From DASZIT01 sp963819695 (GTDB lineage Bacteria > Actinomycetota > Acidimicrobiia > Acidimicrobiales > RAAP-2): 64,000 bases of DNA. The stretch spans positions 2,046,001 to 2,110,000 of the forward strand of contig CAWFXD010000001.1 of NCBI GenBank assembly GCA_963819695.1, read 5' to 3'. Positions 18,378 to 26,807 of this stretch are shown piece by piece. How positions within the stretch are numbered: the stretch's first letter is position 1; each line of letters starts with the position of its first letter. A program made the translations under genes and the position numbers. The notes under the pieces were generated by a model. That model did not search any database, had not been told where the DNA came from, and saw only the letters and a list, made by a program, of their open reading frames with translations.

Positions 18378-21300
18378 GGTGGTCCGACCACCGTCGGGGT
18401 TTGCGGAAGCACGTACAACGTGGTTCCGACCTTCACGATCCCGGCGCCCACGACCACGGCTGGGTAGGAGGGAGACGATCCCCCGGCCGGCAGTTTCACC
18501 GACAGGGAGTAGGTGCCGAAAGGTACCTCCGTGCGACTGAGACCATCGGGCCCGGTGGGTTGGAGGGTGTACTTGTTACCCGCACAACCACCTGTGGTGG
18601 CGGTGAGGGTGACCACATCCCCTGACTCGGGCGCGCCGGAGGAAGCGTTGACCTGAATCGGGAGAACCGCCAGCGGGACGGTGGTGGCGGGAGTCACGGC
18701 AACCGTTCCCGGAGTGGTCGGGGCGACGGCGGTTCCCAAGCCACCGGTGGTGTCTTCGGCCGGGCAGGAGCCGGCGGACACGCCGTAGCCGCTGGCGAAC
18801 GGGAAGATGGTTGGGATCGAGGTGGTGTTGGGGATGATCTGGCCGGCCGTTGTGGTGCCGGCCACCGGGTTCCAGAAGCCAACCGACCCCGCCGTCTTCT
18901 GTATGCCGGGCGCTCCGCTGGAGGCGAGCTCGATCGGGATACTGGAGGTCGGGCTTCCGGTCAGGGTGAGCCCCGGGTCAGCCGTGCGATCGTTCCATGG
19001 CCCGGCTGGACCACTGGTGGACATCATGATCGTCGCACTTGACGGTGATGCCCCAACGGCCGAGCAGGTTGAGGTACCACCGGTGACGGTGCAGGAGATC
19101 CCGGAGATGTAGACCGTGCTGGCATCAGCAGCCGGAATCGTCGTGTTCGACCAGGTCGTGCCAGTTGGGTTGCCGGACAAGATGGCGGCTACAGGATTGC
19201 CGGAACTGGTATTCGCCCCGGCGATCGCACAGATCGTCGCATTCGGGCACGCCACCGCGGATGCCGAGGTCACCCCGGCGGGAATGCTGGTCGCCGGTGA
19301 CCATGTGTCAGATGTGCCAATGGCACCGGAGAGGATCACCGGTCCCGTAACTGAGCCGGTCGTGGTGGAGCCGACCGCGACACACACCGAAGACGAAGGA
19401 CAGGTCAGCTGAGTGATCGACGAGGTCGTCCCCGGCACGGTGTAGTCGAGTGACAACAACAGGGTGCCGACGATCCCGGTCGAACCTGCATAAATCGACG
19501 TCTGTCCAGCCGCATTGGTACCAACCGCGAAGCACTTGTTGGTTGGCAGGCATACGAGCTGTGAAAATGAAGTAGGTAGTGACAGGTTGAGGGCAGGCGT
19601 CCAAGCGATCGTCCCGGGTCCAACTGGATTGAAGAGGCCCGATACCACGATCCCCAATACGGGTGGGATTGCGATTCCCAATATGTTGAGCAATTCACCC
19701 GTCCCGGTGGCCATGCAGTTCCCTGAAGTCGGGCAGGCCACCTGGGTGAGGTTGGGGGGATTGCCAAGTCCGGTGATGGGGACGAGGGGCGCGACCCATG
19801 TGCCTCCAGTCGTTCCCGACCCGAAGAGCGGGCCGGATGACGCCCAACCCCAGAGGTCGAGCAACCCGGAGCCGCTCCCCACGGCAACGCAGTTAGGAGA
19901 CGCAGATCCAGGACCGGGCGTGCACGCGACGTCGTTCAGGACGACCATTTGGTTCAGGAGTGGGTTGCTGGGCAGCGTCACCGGGCTCCAGGTGTCACCC
20001 GACGACGAGATGGTCCCGGCCAGAACCACGGGCAGGCCGGTCGTCAGCGTCCCCCAGGCGGCGCAGGCCGTGGCGGTGGGACAGGTCACATCGGTGAGCA
20101 CGGCGACATTCGCGGGAATGGTGTCCGCGGCGGCGATGGTACCTGGGGTCGTGGTGCTGTCGGCCAGGATCACCCCGTGCGCCGCGGCTCCGATGCCGCC
20201 GTAGCCGACCTCGATACAGGCGACCGGCACGCAAGCCACCGAGTCGATCCGGGTGCTGGTAGCGCTGGCCGGGCTCGACGGCGTCGTCACCGAGGACCAG
20301 GTGGATCCTGATGTCGACGCCAACGTCGCGTTGGGCGGGGTGGCGCCCAGCGAGCCCGCGGTGCCCTCGCCTTGGGAGAGACAGGTGATCTGGCCGATTC
20401 CGGGGCAGTCGACCCCGTCGGCAGTGAAGGTCGATGTCGGGTAGGACAACCCGATGGTGCTGCTCTCGTCGTAGTACAGCGTCGGTGCGACGGTCACGTG
20501 TCCTGGGGTGATGGAGGCGGTGCTGTTGAACGGACCCGTGGGCTCAGCCGTATTTGGCGGTCCGTCAGTGGCCAGGTTCTGGACGAAGGTCGGATTCCCG
20601 CACGTGCTGCAGGCCACCGGGGACCCAGGGATGGGATCTTTCACGTTCACCGTGTATACGGAAGCCGTGTCGGATACCGAGGTTCCGACGGGATAGTTGG
20701 CGTTGGCGGTCTGCGATGTGACTGTCAACGTCGTGGCGCCAAAGGCTGATCCTGCTGTCGTGGTGAAGGTCTGTGTCGACCCGCCGCCACCGACAACGAT
20801 GGTGTCGCCCGATCCGACGGTGGCGGGGAGAGGGTTCACGTGCAAGGTCGTTCCCGTTGCCACTCCGCTCGTCAACGCCGTTGTCAGGGTCGTCGTCAAC
20901 GGGATCAACTCGGCAAAGACGCATCCGTATCGGTCGGGGTAGGTAGTGACGCTGGCGCCACCGGTGGGAGTGAAGGTGACGGGGATGGCCTGTACCCGAC
21001 TTGACCATGTATTTCCTCCCAGGTCACTGGCGGAGCTATCGCCCAAGATCTGTAGTTGATAGAACCCGTATTGAGGGATACCCGGCGGGGGGTAGTTGAG
21101 GACGGTGGTGTCGGTGACGTGCTGGTTCCCGCCCCAGGACACGGTGACCTGAAGGTTGAGCACCTGGGCACCTCCGGATGTGCACAGATCAGGCGCGGTG
21201 TTCTTGTCCTGGGTTCCGGTCCAGTCGTATTCGGCGCGGACCGTGAAGGTCGTACCGCCTCGGGTTTCGGTCCCGTTGTTCGGCAAAGGTGACCCATTGG

Positions 21301-21616
21301 GCTGTATGGGAATCAACAACCGGCCGGTATCCACCGCCAGGGCGCCGCTCCTCGGGGGCGGATCCTGCGCCGTACCGAGGATCTCGATCCATTTCTCGGC
21401 GACGCCGAGGGCGGTCAGGCTGTTTTTGGCCGAGGCGGCCTGGTGCACCTCGTTGGTCACCAGGTAGCCCAGCGGAATCATGGTGATCATCAGAAGGGCG
21501 AGCGCGACCAAGACTTCGATCAAGCTGAAGCCGTTGTCGGTAAACGAACGGCGCCGCGGGGACGCGAACACTCTGCTCCTGGCCAGCTTGTTGGCCAGCC
21601 GCATGAGGCGTCTCAT
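18374..21616 (-). CDS. Giant prepilin fused to cysteine-paired repeats (1080 aa)
   Basis: First gene of the operon. A basic leader ends SFTDNG, followed by the mature start FSLIEVLVALALLMI with Glu at +5: a class III prepilin signal. Normal prepilins have 120-250 residues; this has 1080. After a pilin-like head of about 170 residues comes a long Thr/Ser/Gly/Pro-rich region with eight or nine copies of a motif with two cysteines and an AVG-like end, e.g. QVACPTSGNCMATG, QLVCLPTNKCFAVG, QLTCPSSSVCVAVG, AVACPNATICAIAG, spaced about 55-65 residues apart and often followed by VILSG and DTWSP. Repeats of that spacing are typical of beta-propeller blades. The C-terminus has an immunoglobulin-like segment (SGDVVTLTATTGGCAGNKY). 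I infer a pilus-tip adhesin. Function unproven. Confidence 0.8.
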   Translation of the reverse strand: MRRLMRLANKLARSRVFASPRRRSFTDNGFSLIEVLVALALLMITMIPLGYLVTNEVHQAASAKNSLTALGVAEKWIEILGTAQDPPPRSGALAVDTGRLLIPIQPNGSPLPNNGTETRGGTTFTVRAEYDWTGTQDKNTAPDLCTSGGAQVLNLQVTVSWGGNQHVTDTTVLNYPPPGIPQYGFYQLQILGDSSASDLGGNTWSSRVQAIPVTFTPTGGASVTTYPDRYGCVFAELIPLTTTLTTALTSGVATGTTLHVNPLPATVGSGDTIVVGGGGSTQTFTTTAGSAFGATTLTVTSQTANANYPVGTSVSDTASVYTVNVKDPIPGSPVACSTCGNPTFVQNLATDGPPNTAEPTGPFNSTASITPGHVTVAPTLYYDESSTIGLSYPTSTFTADGVDCPGIGQITCLSQGEGTAGSLGATPPNATLASTSGSTWSSVTTPSSPASATSTRIDSVACVPVACIEVGYGGIGAAAHGVILADSTTTPGTIAAADTIPANVAVLTDVTCPTATACAAWGTLTTGLPVVLAGTISSSGDTWSPVTLPSNPLLNQMVVLNDVACTPGPGSASPNCVAVGSGSGLLDLWGWASSGPLFGSGTTGGTWVAPLVPITGLGNPPNLTQVACPTSGNCMATGTGELLNILGIAIPPVLGIVVSGLFNPVGPGTIAWTPALNLSLPTSFSQLVCLPTNKCFAVGTNAAGQTSIYAGSTGIVGTLLLSLDYTVPGTTSSITQLTCPSSSVCVAVGSTTTGSVTGPVILSGAIGTSDTWSPATSIPAGVTSASAVACPNATICAIAGANTSSGNPVAAILSGNPTGTTWSNTTIPAADASTVYISGISCTVTGGTSTCSAVGASPSSATIMMSTSGPAGPWNDRTADPGLTLTGSPTSSIPIELASSGAPGIQKTAGSVGFWNPVAGTTTAGQIIPNTTSIPTIFPFASGYGVSAGSCPAEDTTGGLGTAVAPTTPGTVAVTPATTVPLAVLPIQVNASSGAPESGDVVTLTATTGGCAGNKYTLQPTGPDGLSRTEVPFGTYSLSVKLPAGGSSPSYPAVVVGAGIVKVGTTLYVLPQTPTVVGPP

Positions 21617-21673
21617 GTCGGCACCCTTGGAAGACCTCGAATCAGCACGAATTCCACCCGTCCTAGGTAGTGA

Positions 21674-21701
21674 TCATCGGCGTCGAGGCTGCATTTCTTG
21701 A
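21674..21701 (-). promoter_or_regulatory. Sigma28/WhiG-like promoter of the first prepilin operon
   Basis: On the minus strand TCAA (21701-21698) and GCCGATGA (21681-21674) are separated by 16 bases. The FliA/SigD/WhiG consensus is T(A/C)AA, 15-16 bases, GCCGATAA, so the -10 octamer matches seven of eight. Transcription would begin near 21667, giving a leader of about 50 bases before the ATG at 21616. The same -10 octamer and spacer precede the second prepilin operon. Confidence 0.55.
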
Positions 21702-21731
21702 GGCTGATCCAGCTATCGATGGAGGTCGCCG

Positions 21732-21755
21732 GTTGGTTACCAACGGGTAACCAAC
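21732..21755. repeat. Perfect 10-bp inverted repeat upstream of the prepilin promoter
   Basis: GTTGGTTACC (21732-21741) and GGTAACCAAC (21746-21755) are exact reverse complements with four bases (AACG) between them. The centre lies about 40 bases upstream of the -35 element of the prepilin operon. Position and symmetry suit an activator or repressor site; as RNA it would be a stable stem-loop, but no T-run follows on either strand, so a terminator is less likely. Confidence 0.5.
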
Positions 21756-22216
21756 TTCCTTGGGTCGACCGTCGCATCGGGCGCTCCCGGCAGAAGACAT
21801 GCCGGAATATCGGCAGATGTTCGGGCAACCAATAGGGCAATTGGTCCTATTCGTGCCGTTTCGTCAGGCGTTATCAGCAGACGGACGGGTGGAGCCGGAC
21901 GAGGGTGACTCACGTCTTCCCCTCATCCCGAGCCAGCTCGTCTCAGCTTCGCGAGTGTCGCCTGTCGGCCACCCGGCGATGGTGAAGTCGTATCGGGCTG
22001 GACCCGGCCCGCCGTAAGTTCCGAGAGATGACCACTCTCAGTGACATTCGGGCGGTGCCCCGACGCGGTTCTACGCGAAGGTCAGAGAGGAGCAACCTCG
22101 CCACGGCGCCGGAGAACGGCGGCCGGGTCCGTCTTCGCTGACACCCGCGCCATCTCCACAATTTCGAGCGGTCCGGCTCCGGGCTCCGACTGCCGCCCCG
22201 AACCCGATCCAGGCAG
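21756..22216. other. Non-coding stretch, no gene recognised
   Basis: About 460 bases between the first prepilin operon's control region and the RHH antitoxin. Short open frames exist on both strands, but none has family resemblance, a ribosome binding site or a sensible composition. A toxin gene would be expected directly after the antitoxin stop at 22217; none of the frames there starts with a PIN-like motif. The stretch may hold eroded genes. Confidence 0.4.
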
Positions 22217-22432
22217 CTAGTGGCGGATGGCTCTCATGGCGTCGACGGCGGGAACGCAATCCTCCGACCATCCACCGGGACGGGACAGCACGTCATCGCC
22301 GGCCGGCGAGCTTGCCTGATCGATCAGCTGGTTCCGCAGGTACTCCTGGAGGGATTGGTGCGCAGCCGCGGCACGGCGACGCAGGACCGCATGGGTGTCT
22401 GTGGGCACGTCTTTGATTTGTACGCTCGGCAT
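22217..22432 (-). CDS. FitA/VapB-like ribbon-helix-helix antitoxin, orphan
   Basis: A 71-residue protein with the pattern of FitA-type antitoxins: strand SVQIKDVPTDTH, helix AVLRRRAAAAHQ, turn and second helix SLQEYLRNQLIDQA, then an acidic/aromatic toxin-binding tail. It starts at ATG 22432. The gene downstream should be a PIN-domain toxin, but no such frame is seen in the 460 bases that follow. It would bind its own operator as a dimer of dimers; the target is unknown. Confidence 0.75.
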   Translation of the reverse strand: MPSVQIKDVPTDTHAVLRRRAAAAHQSLQEYLRNQLIDQASSPAGDDVLSRPGGWSEDCVPAVDAMRAIRH

Positions 22433-22506
22433 CAGCCCACTATCGCGCCTTCGGTGGCGACAAAAAAGTGACTGAGGAGTAACGCGCCCTGACCTGCCCT
22501 GACCGG

Positions 22507-23280
22507 CTACGGCACCTCGACGTCGATGAACAGCGGGGCATGGTCGGAGGGCTTCTGCCCCTTGCGGGCGTTGCGGTCGATCAGCCCGTACGTCGCCCGG
22601 TCGGCCAGCACCTTGGTCATCAGCACCAGGTCGATCCGCATCCCCTTGTGCTTGTGGAAGTTGCCCGCCCGGTAGTCCCACCAGCTGAACAGCTCGTCGG
22701 CGTCGTACAGCTGGCGGAAGACGTCGACCAGTCCCCAGGCCTCCAGCTCGGCCAGCGCCTTCCGCTCCGGTGGGCTCACATGGGTCGCCCCGACGAACTC
22801 GGCCGGATCCCACAGGTCCCGATCCTCGGGGGCCACGTTGAAGTCGCCGCACACCGCCACCGGGTCGTCCGGCGAGCAGGTGTCGGCCAGTAGCTGGCGG
22901 AGCCGGGCCAGCCAGGCCAGCTTGGCCGGGTACTGGTCGCTGTCGAGGCTGCGACCGTTCGGGACGTAGACGGAGTGGACCCGCACCCCGCCGCAGTCGG
23001 CGGCGATGAGCCGGGTGCCCTGGTCGTCGTCGTCGGAGTTGAGGCCGATGGCGACGTTCTCCAGCCCGACCCGGCTGACCAGGGCGACCCCGTTCCAGCG
23101 TCCGTCACCATGATGGGCGGTCTCGTAACCGAGGGTGGCGAACGCGCCGTGGGGGAAGGCGGCGTCGGCCTGCTTGGTCTCCTGCATGCAGAGCACGTCG
23201 GGTTGGGCGTACTCGATCCACTCCTCCACCCGGTTGAGACGGGCGGGCAGGGAGTTCACGTTCCAGGTGGCGATGCGCAC
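22507..23280 (-). CDS. xthA: Exodeoxyribonuclease III
   Basis: AP endonuclease and 3'-5' exonuclease of base excision repair. The 257-residue protein has the exonuclease-endonuclease-phosphatase fold: MRIATWNVNSLPAR (metal Asn), CMQETKQAD (metal Glu), YVPNGRSLDSDQY, CGDFNVAPEDRDLWDP (catalytic Asp-Asn pair), FSWWDYRAGN, MRIDLVLMT and the final SDHAPL with the general-base His. Length and motif order are normal. It ends the row with the FabZ-like gene three bases upstream, so the two are probably co-transcribed. Confidence 0.96.
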   Translation of the reverse strand: MRIATWNVNSLPARLNRVEEWIEYAQPDVLCMQETKQADAAFPHGAFATLGYETAHHGDGRWNGVALVSRVGLENVAIGLNSDDDDQGTRLIAADCGGVRVHSVYVPNGRSLDSDQYPAKLAWLARLRQLLADTCSPDDPVAVCGDFNVAPEDRDLWDPAEFVGATHVSPPERKALAELEAWGLVDVFRQLYDADELFSWWDYRAGNFHKHKGMRIDLVLMTKVLADRATYGLIDRNARKGQKPSDHAPLFIDVEVP

Positions 23281-23283
23281 GTC

Positions 23284-23721
23284 TCAGCCCGCTCCGCGGT
23301 CGACCAGGACGAACAGCAGGTCGGCTTCACAGGCCAGCTCGCCGCCCACGCTGGCCCGCCCCGAGCCCCGACCCGCCCGGGCCGACATCCGGCCGAGCGT
23401 CACTTCGAGATCGAGCACCTCACCGGGGACCACCTGGCGCCGGAACCTGGCCTTCTCGATCCCGCCGAACAACGGGAGCTTGCCGGCGAACCGCGGGTCG
23501 GCCAGCACCGCCACGCCGCCCAGCTGGGCCAGGGCCTCGACCATCAGCACGCCGGGGAGGGTGGGGCGTCCGGGGAAGTGCCCGGCGAAGAACGCCTCGT
23601 CGCCGGTCAGATGCCAGGAGCCCGTCGCCGACTGCCCGGGCTCGACGGACGTGAGCTCGCTGATGAACAGGAACGGGGGCCGATGGGGCAGGTAGGCGTC
23701 GGCTCGCACGACCGTTGACAA
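23284..23721 (-). CDS. FabZ-like 3-hydroxyacyl-ACP dehydratase (hot-dog fold)
   Basis: A 145-residue single hot-dog domain. It has the FabZ catalytic pattern: LPHRPPFLFI, then AFFAGHFPGRPTLPGVLMVEALAQLG, with the catalytic His in GHFPG and Glu in VEALAQ. The family dehydrates (3R)-hydroxyacyl-ACP in fatty acid elongation. Actinobacteria mostly use a FAS I system, so a stand-alone FabZ-like protein may serve FAS II or another pathway. The start is TTG 23721 or GTG 23709; neither has a clear ribosome binding site. It precedes xthA by three bases. Confidence 0.82.
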   Translation of the reverse strand: MSTVVRADAYLPHRPPFLFISELTSVEPGQSATGSWHLTGDEAFFAGHFPGRPTLPGVLMVEALAQLGGVAVLADPRFAGKLPLFGGIEKARFRRQVVPGEVLDLEVTLGRMSARAGRGSGRASVGGELACEADLLFVLVDRGAG

Positions 23722-23741
23722 TATCGGGTGGAGGAACCCGC

Positions 23742-24962
23742 TCAGTTCTTGACACCGGGGAGTTTGAGCGCAGCCCGGCGGCGGGCGGCGTCCAGCGACA
23801 CCAGCTCGAACTGGCGGGTCTCCCCCTTGGTCAGCACGTCCCGCGCCTTGTTGGGAGGCGGGTTGCCCAGGCCGGCCAGCGGGACGTGGGCGCGCATGGT
23901 GCCCACGTCCACGTGGGCCCCGTGGGAGGTGAAGGACACCACCGTCCCGTCGAAGCGGCTGCCGATCGGGTGTTCGGCCACGAAGGTGAGGAAGCTCATC
24001 GGATCATTGAGCGCGGGTCCCGACTGATCTGGGGCCGGTTGGGGACCGTTGGGGGAACCGGCAGCCTTGGCCGCCTTTCGCTGACCCCCGGTGTCGGCCC
24101 CGGCCTTTCCGGCCTTCGTCGTCTTGCCGGCCTTCGTCGATTTTGTCGCCTTTGACGATGTACCCGTCTTGGACGCCCCACCATCCTTGGCGGCTTTCGT
24201 TGCTTTGGTGGTCTTGGCCGCTTTGCTGGTCTTGCCGGCTTTGGCGGCTTTCGTTGCCTTGGTGGGTCCGGTCGGCTTTTCCGCCTTGGTTGACTTGACT
24301 GCCTTGGTCGCCTTCGGCCGATCGGCCGACTTGGGCGCTTTCGCCGCCTTGGCCGACTTGGCGTTGGGGCTTACCTTCTTCGCCTTCGCGGCTTTGCCGC
24401 CTTTGCTCGCCCGGGGCCGCGCTGATTCGGTCTCGGCACCGATATCGCCGTGGCCGTCGGCGGCCGCGCCCGCCTTGGCGTCCCGGCGCGACTGGCCGGT
24501 CACCGACCGGCTCTTCGGCCCTCGTACCGGAGTTCGGGGGGTGAAGACCCATCCGACCCCGGGCACCGGCTTGCCGCCGATGAGACGGCCTTCGTCGAAC
24601 AACCAGGGGCGCTCGGCGTGGAACTCCTGGAAGGAGTCGTTGGAAAGCACCAACGCGCCTGACTTCTCCGCGATTCGGAGGATGAACCCGTCTCCCCGAC
24701 CGACGGCCCCGGCGGGGGGAGTGACGATCTCTCCATGGAGAATGGCTTCCTCGAAGGCGGGACGCTCCGATGGCTCGATCCGGTGACCGAAGGAGGCGTC
24801 GACCACCACGGTGACGTCGGCGGTGGAAAACCCGCCGTATTCGTCCAGGAATGTCTGGATGGCCTCGTCCAGCTGGGCCAGGCTCGGGAGGCTCCGGCCC
24901 TCGGTGGCGATGTTGGAGCCGTCGACGATGATCCGCCGACGGGTGGGGGTCTTTTCGGGCAT
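23742..24962 (-). CDS. NYN/PIN ribonuclease (Zc3h12a-like) fused through a Lys/Ala repeat to an S1-like domain
   Basis: A 406-residue three-part protein. Residues 9-145 form a Zc3h12a-like NYN ribonuclease with acidic catalytic residues in IIVDGSNIA, VVVDASFGHR, GRGDGFIL and LSNDSFQEF. Residues 180-315 are low-complexity KATKAAK-type repeats, very basic, similar to the tails of actinobacterial histone-like proteins. Residues 325-400 look like an S1 RNA-binding domain (GSRFDGTVVSFTSHGAHVDV). The likely job is binding and cutting RNA, with the tail giving nucleic acid affinity; that is inference. It starts at ATG 24962. It is separated from bluB-cobT by about 75 bases holding two hairpins. Confidence 0.85.
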   Translation of the reverse strand: MPEKTPTRRRIIVDGSNIATEGRSLPSLAQLDEAIQTFLDEYGGFSTADVTVVVDASFGHRIEPSERPAFEEAILHGEIVTPPAGAVGRGDGFILRIAEKSGALVLSNDSFQEFHAERPWLFDEGRLIGGKPVPGVGWVFTPRTPVRGPKSRSVTGQSRRDAKAGAAADGHGDIGAETESARPRASKGGKAAKAKKVSPNAKSAKAAKAPKSADRPKATKAVKSTKAEKPTGPTKATKAAKAGKTSKAAKTTKATKAAKDGGASKTGTSSKATKSTKAGKTTKAGKAGADTGGQRKAAKAAGSPNGPQPAPDQSGPALNDPMSFLTFVAEHPIGSRFDGTVVSFTSHGAHVDVGTMRAHVPLAGLGNPPPNKARDVLTKGETRQFELVSLDAARRRAALKLPGVKN

Positions 24963-25005
24963 CTTCTGCCCTAGTCAACCACTTAGGGCAATCCTCCCTG
25001 GTGAT

Positions 25006-25039
25006 CCCCGTGCCTACGGGGTAGACCCGCGGAGGTCTA
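25006..25039 (-). terminator. Tandem hairpins after the corrinoid operon (possible terminator)
   Basis: Two stems lie at the operon's 3' end: CCCCGT/ACGGGG (25006-25011 and 25016-25021, loop GCCT) and TAGACC/GGTCTA (25022-25027 and 25034-25039). The second overlaps the cobT stop codon. No T-run follows on the minus strand, so termination would be Rho-independent only weakly, if at all. Confidence 0.3.
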
Positions 25040-26807
25040 TGGCCTGGTGGCGGGGGTCCCCGACCCGGTTTCGTCGACCTTCCCGGCCGAGTCCCGGGCC
25101 CGGGCGGCCGAGATCAGCATCTGGGCGGCCAGCATGGCACCGATGCCCTCACCGGCTCGCATCCGGAGGTCCAGGAGTGGCTCGAGGCCGAGGTAGCCGA
25201 GCACCCGCGAGTGGACCTGTTCGCGGCTTCGCTGCCCGGCAACCAGGTGGGCGGCCACCGCCGGTTCGAACTGCACGGCGGCCACCGCCGCGACGGCGGT
25301 GGCCAGTCCGTCCAGAACGATCAGGGACCCAGATTCGGCCGCGCCCAGGACGACACCGGCCAAGACCACGATCTCCGGGCCGCCGAGAGCGGCCATCGTC
25401 ACCATCGGATCTGACATCCCCCGGCCATGTTCCGCTCTCACCCGGGAGAGTGCCGCCTCGATGGTGGAGCGCTTTCGCTCCAGAGTTCCCGAATCTCCGC
25501 CCGCCCCCAACCCCACCACTTCCGACGCCTCGAGACCGAGCTGGGCGGCGGCCAGGGCGGCCGCCACCGTGGTGTTGCCGATCCCCACCTCGCCCAGGGC
25601 CACCATCGGCGAGGCGAACCCCCGTCCGCGTTGACGTCCCCCGTCGAGGAGTCGGGTGACATCGGCAATGGACAGGGCGTCGGAGGTCACCAGGTCACCG
25701 CGTCGGTCCTTCGGCCTGAGCGGAATCGCGCCGGTGACCGGCGCGCCGTCCACTCCGGCATCGATCACCATCACCTCGGCTCCGGTGGCACCCGCGGTTG
25801 CCGCCCCCAGCGACTCACCCGCCAACGTCGCCTCCACGATCTCCCGGGTCACCGACACCGCGAAGATGGAGATGTTGTATCTCTGCGTCACCGGGTGGTC
25901 GGCGGCGGCGATGATCGCCCGCAACCGGGGCTCACCCTGAACACCCAGCGCGTCGAGTCTGCTCCAGTGCCCGATCCAGGACGCCCAGCGAGCCGGGTGG
26001 AGTCAGCAATCTGTCACTCCGGTCCCGAGCCGACACCACCGCCGACGGCTCCGGCGCCCGTAGTTTCGAGAGCGGCGCCCCCGGGCCATCCGAGGGCCAG
26101 CGCTCATGGATGACCACTTCGTCGAGGGGCTGCCGCCGCGACCAACCGGCCCGCTCGAGCCCGGGCGCGGGCGGGCGTTCGTCCGGCCAGCCGAGGCACA
26201 GCCAACCCAAAGTCTCCACATCGGCGGGCAGCCCCAACAACGATGCCAGCTCTTCGGGTTGGAAGAGGGTGACCCAGCCGGTGCCGAGCCCCTCGGCCCG
26301 GGCCGCCAGCCACAGGTTCTCGATGGCGCAGGCGCACGACCAGAGGTCGGCATCGACGTAGGTCGCCCGGCCGAGCACGCCCTCGGCGGGAGCCCGGCGG
26401 TCGCAGCAGACCACCAGTCCGATCGGGGCCTCGCGAATTCCTTCCAACTGGAGGTCGAGCATCCGGCGCTCGGCGTCCTCCTCCAGGCCGGACGCCTGGC
26501 GGTGGCGCTCTCGGTCGGCCATCAATGCCGCTCGCTCGCGTGTCGTGACCTCGGTCACCACCACGAAGCGCCAGGGCTGGGAGTGTCCCACCGATGGGGC
26601 GGCGTGAGCCGCCCCCAGGATCCGCTCGAGGATGGCCGGATCGATCCCATCCGGCCGGAACCGCCGGATGTCCCGGCGACCGGCCATGATCGCGTAGAGG
26701 GCCTGACGCTGCTCCGGCGCGAATGCCCAGCCACCCGGATCGGCGGCCCGTTGAACCGCCGACGTCGGGTCGCCGACCCGCGGGACCGGTCGAGGCCAGT
26801 TCACCAT
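25037..26807 (-). CDS. BluB-CobT fusion: DMB synthase and NaMN:DMB phosphoribosyltransferase, +1 frameshift
   Basis: Residues 1-245 are BluB, the flavin enzyme that breaks down FMN to 5,6-dimethylbenzimidazole: AGRRDIRRFRPDGIDP, SVGHSQPWRFVVV, VDADLWSCACAIENLWLAA and the GWVTLFQPEELASLLGLP core. The frame then continues into the CobT start (SARDRSDRLLTPPGSLGVLD) with no stop between them. Near 25950 coding shifts to the next frame, which carries the rest of CobT: ADHPVTQRYN, GEVGIGNTTVAAAL, GLGAGGDSGTLERK and LDLRMRAGEGIGA with the catalytic Glu. The start is ATG 26807 with GGGGAG, overlapping the CobD stop. The fusion joins DMB synthesis to its activation. The CobT half is about 310 residues, near normal. 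Confidence 0.85.

Noticed and set aside
21617..21900. c-di-GMP (GEMM) riboswitch in the leader of the first prepilin operon
   Set aside because: I looked for the conserved core of GEMM-I (GGACGCAAAGCC and the GGCAAACC strand) on the minus strand and did not find it. The region holds a sigma28-like promoter and an inverted repeat instead.
21760..22017. 85-residue plus-strand frame upstream of the first prepilin operon
   Set aside because: No family resemblance, no ribosome binding site, and it crosses the inverted-repeat and promoter region.
22433..22852. N-terminal extension of the RHH antitoxin (211-residue frame)
   Set aside because: The extra residues are Arg/Gly/Ala-rich antisense of xthA; the protein begins at ATG 22432.
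24040..24420. CRISPR or tandem-repeat array
   Set aside because: The repetitive DNA codes for KATKAAK units within the NYN protein; units are degenerate and there are no spacers.
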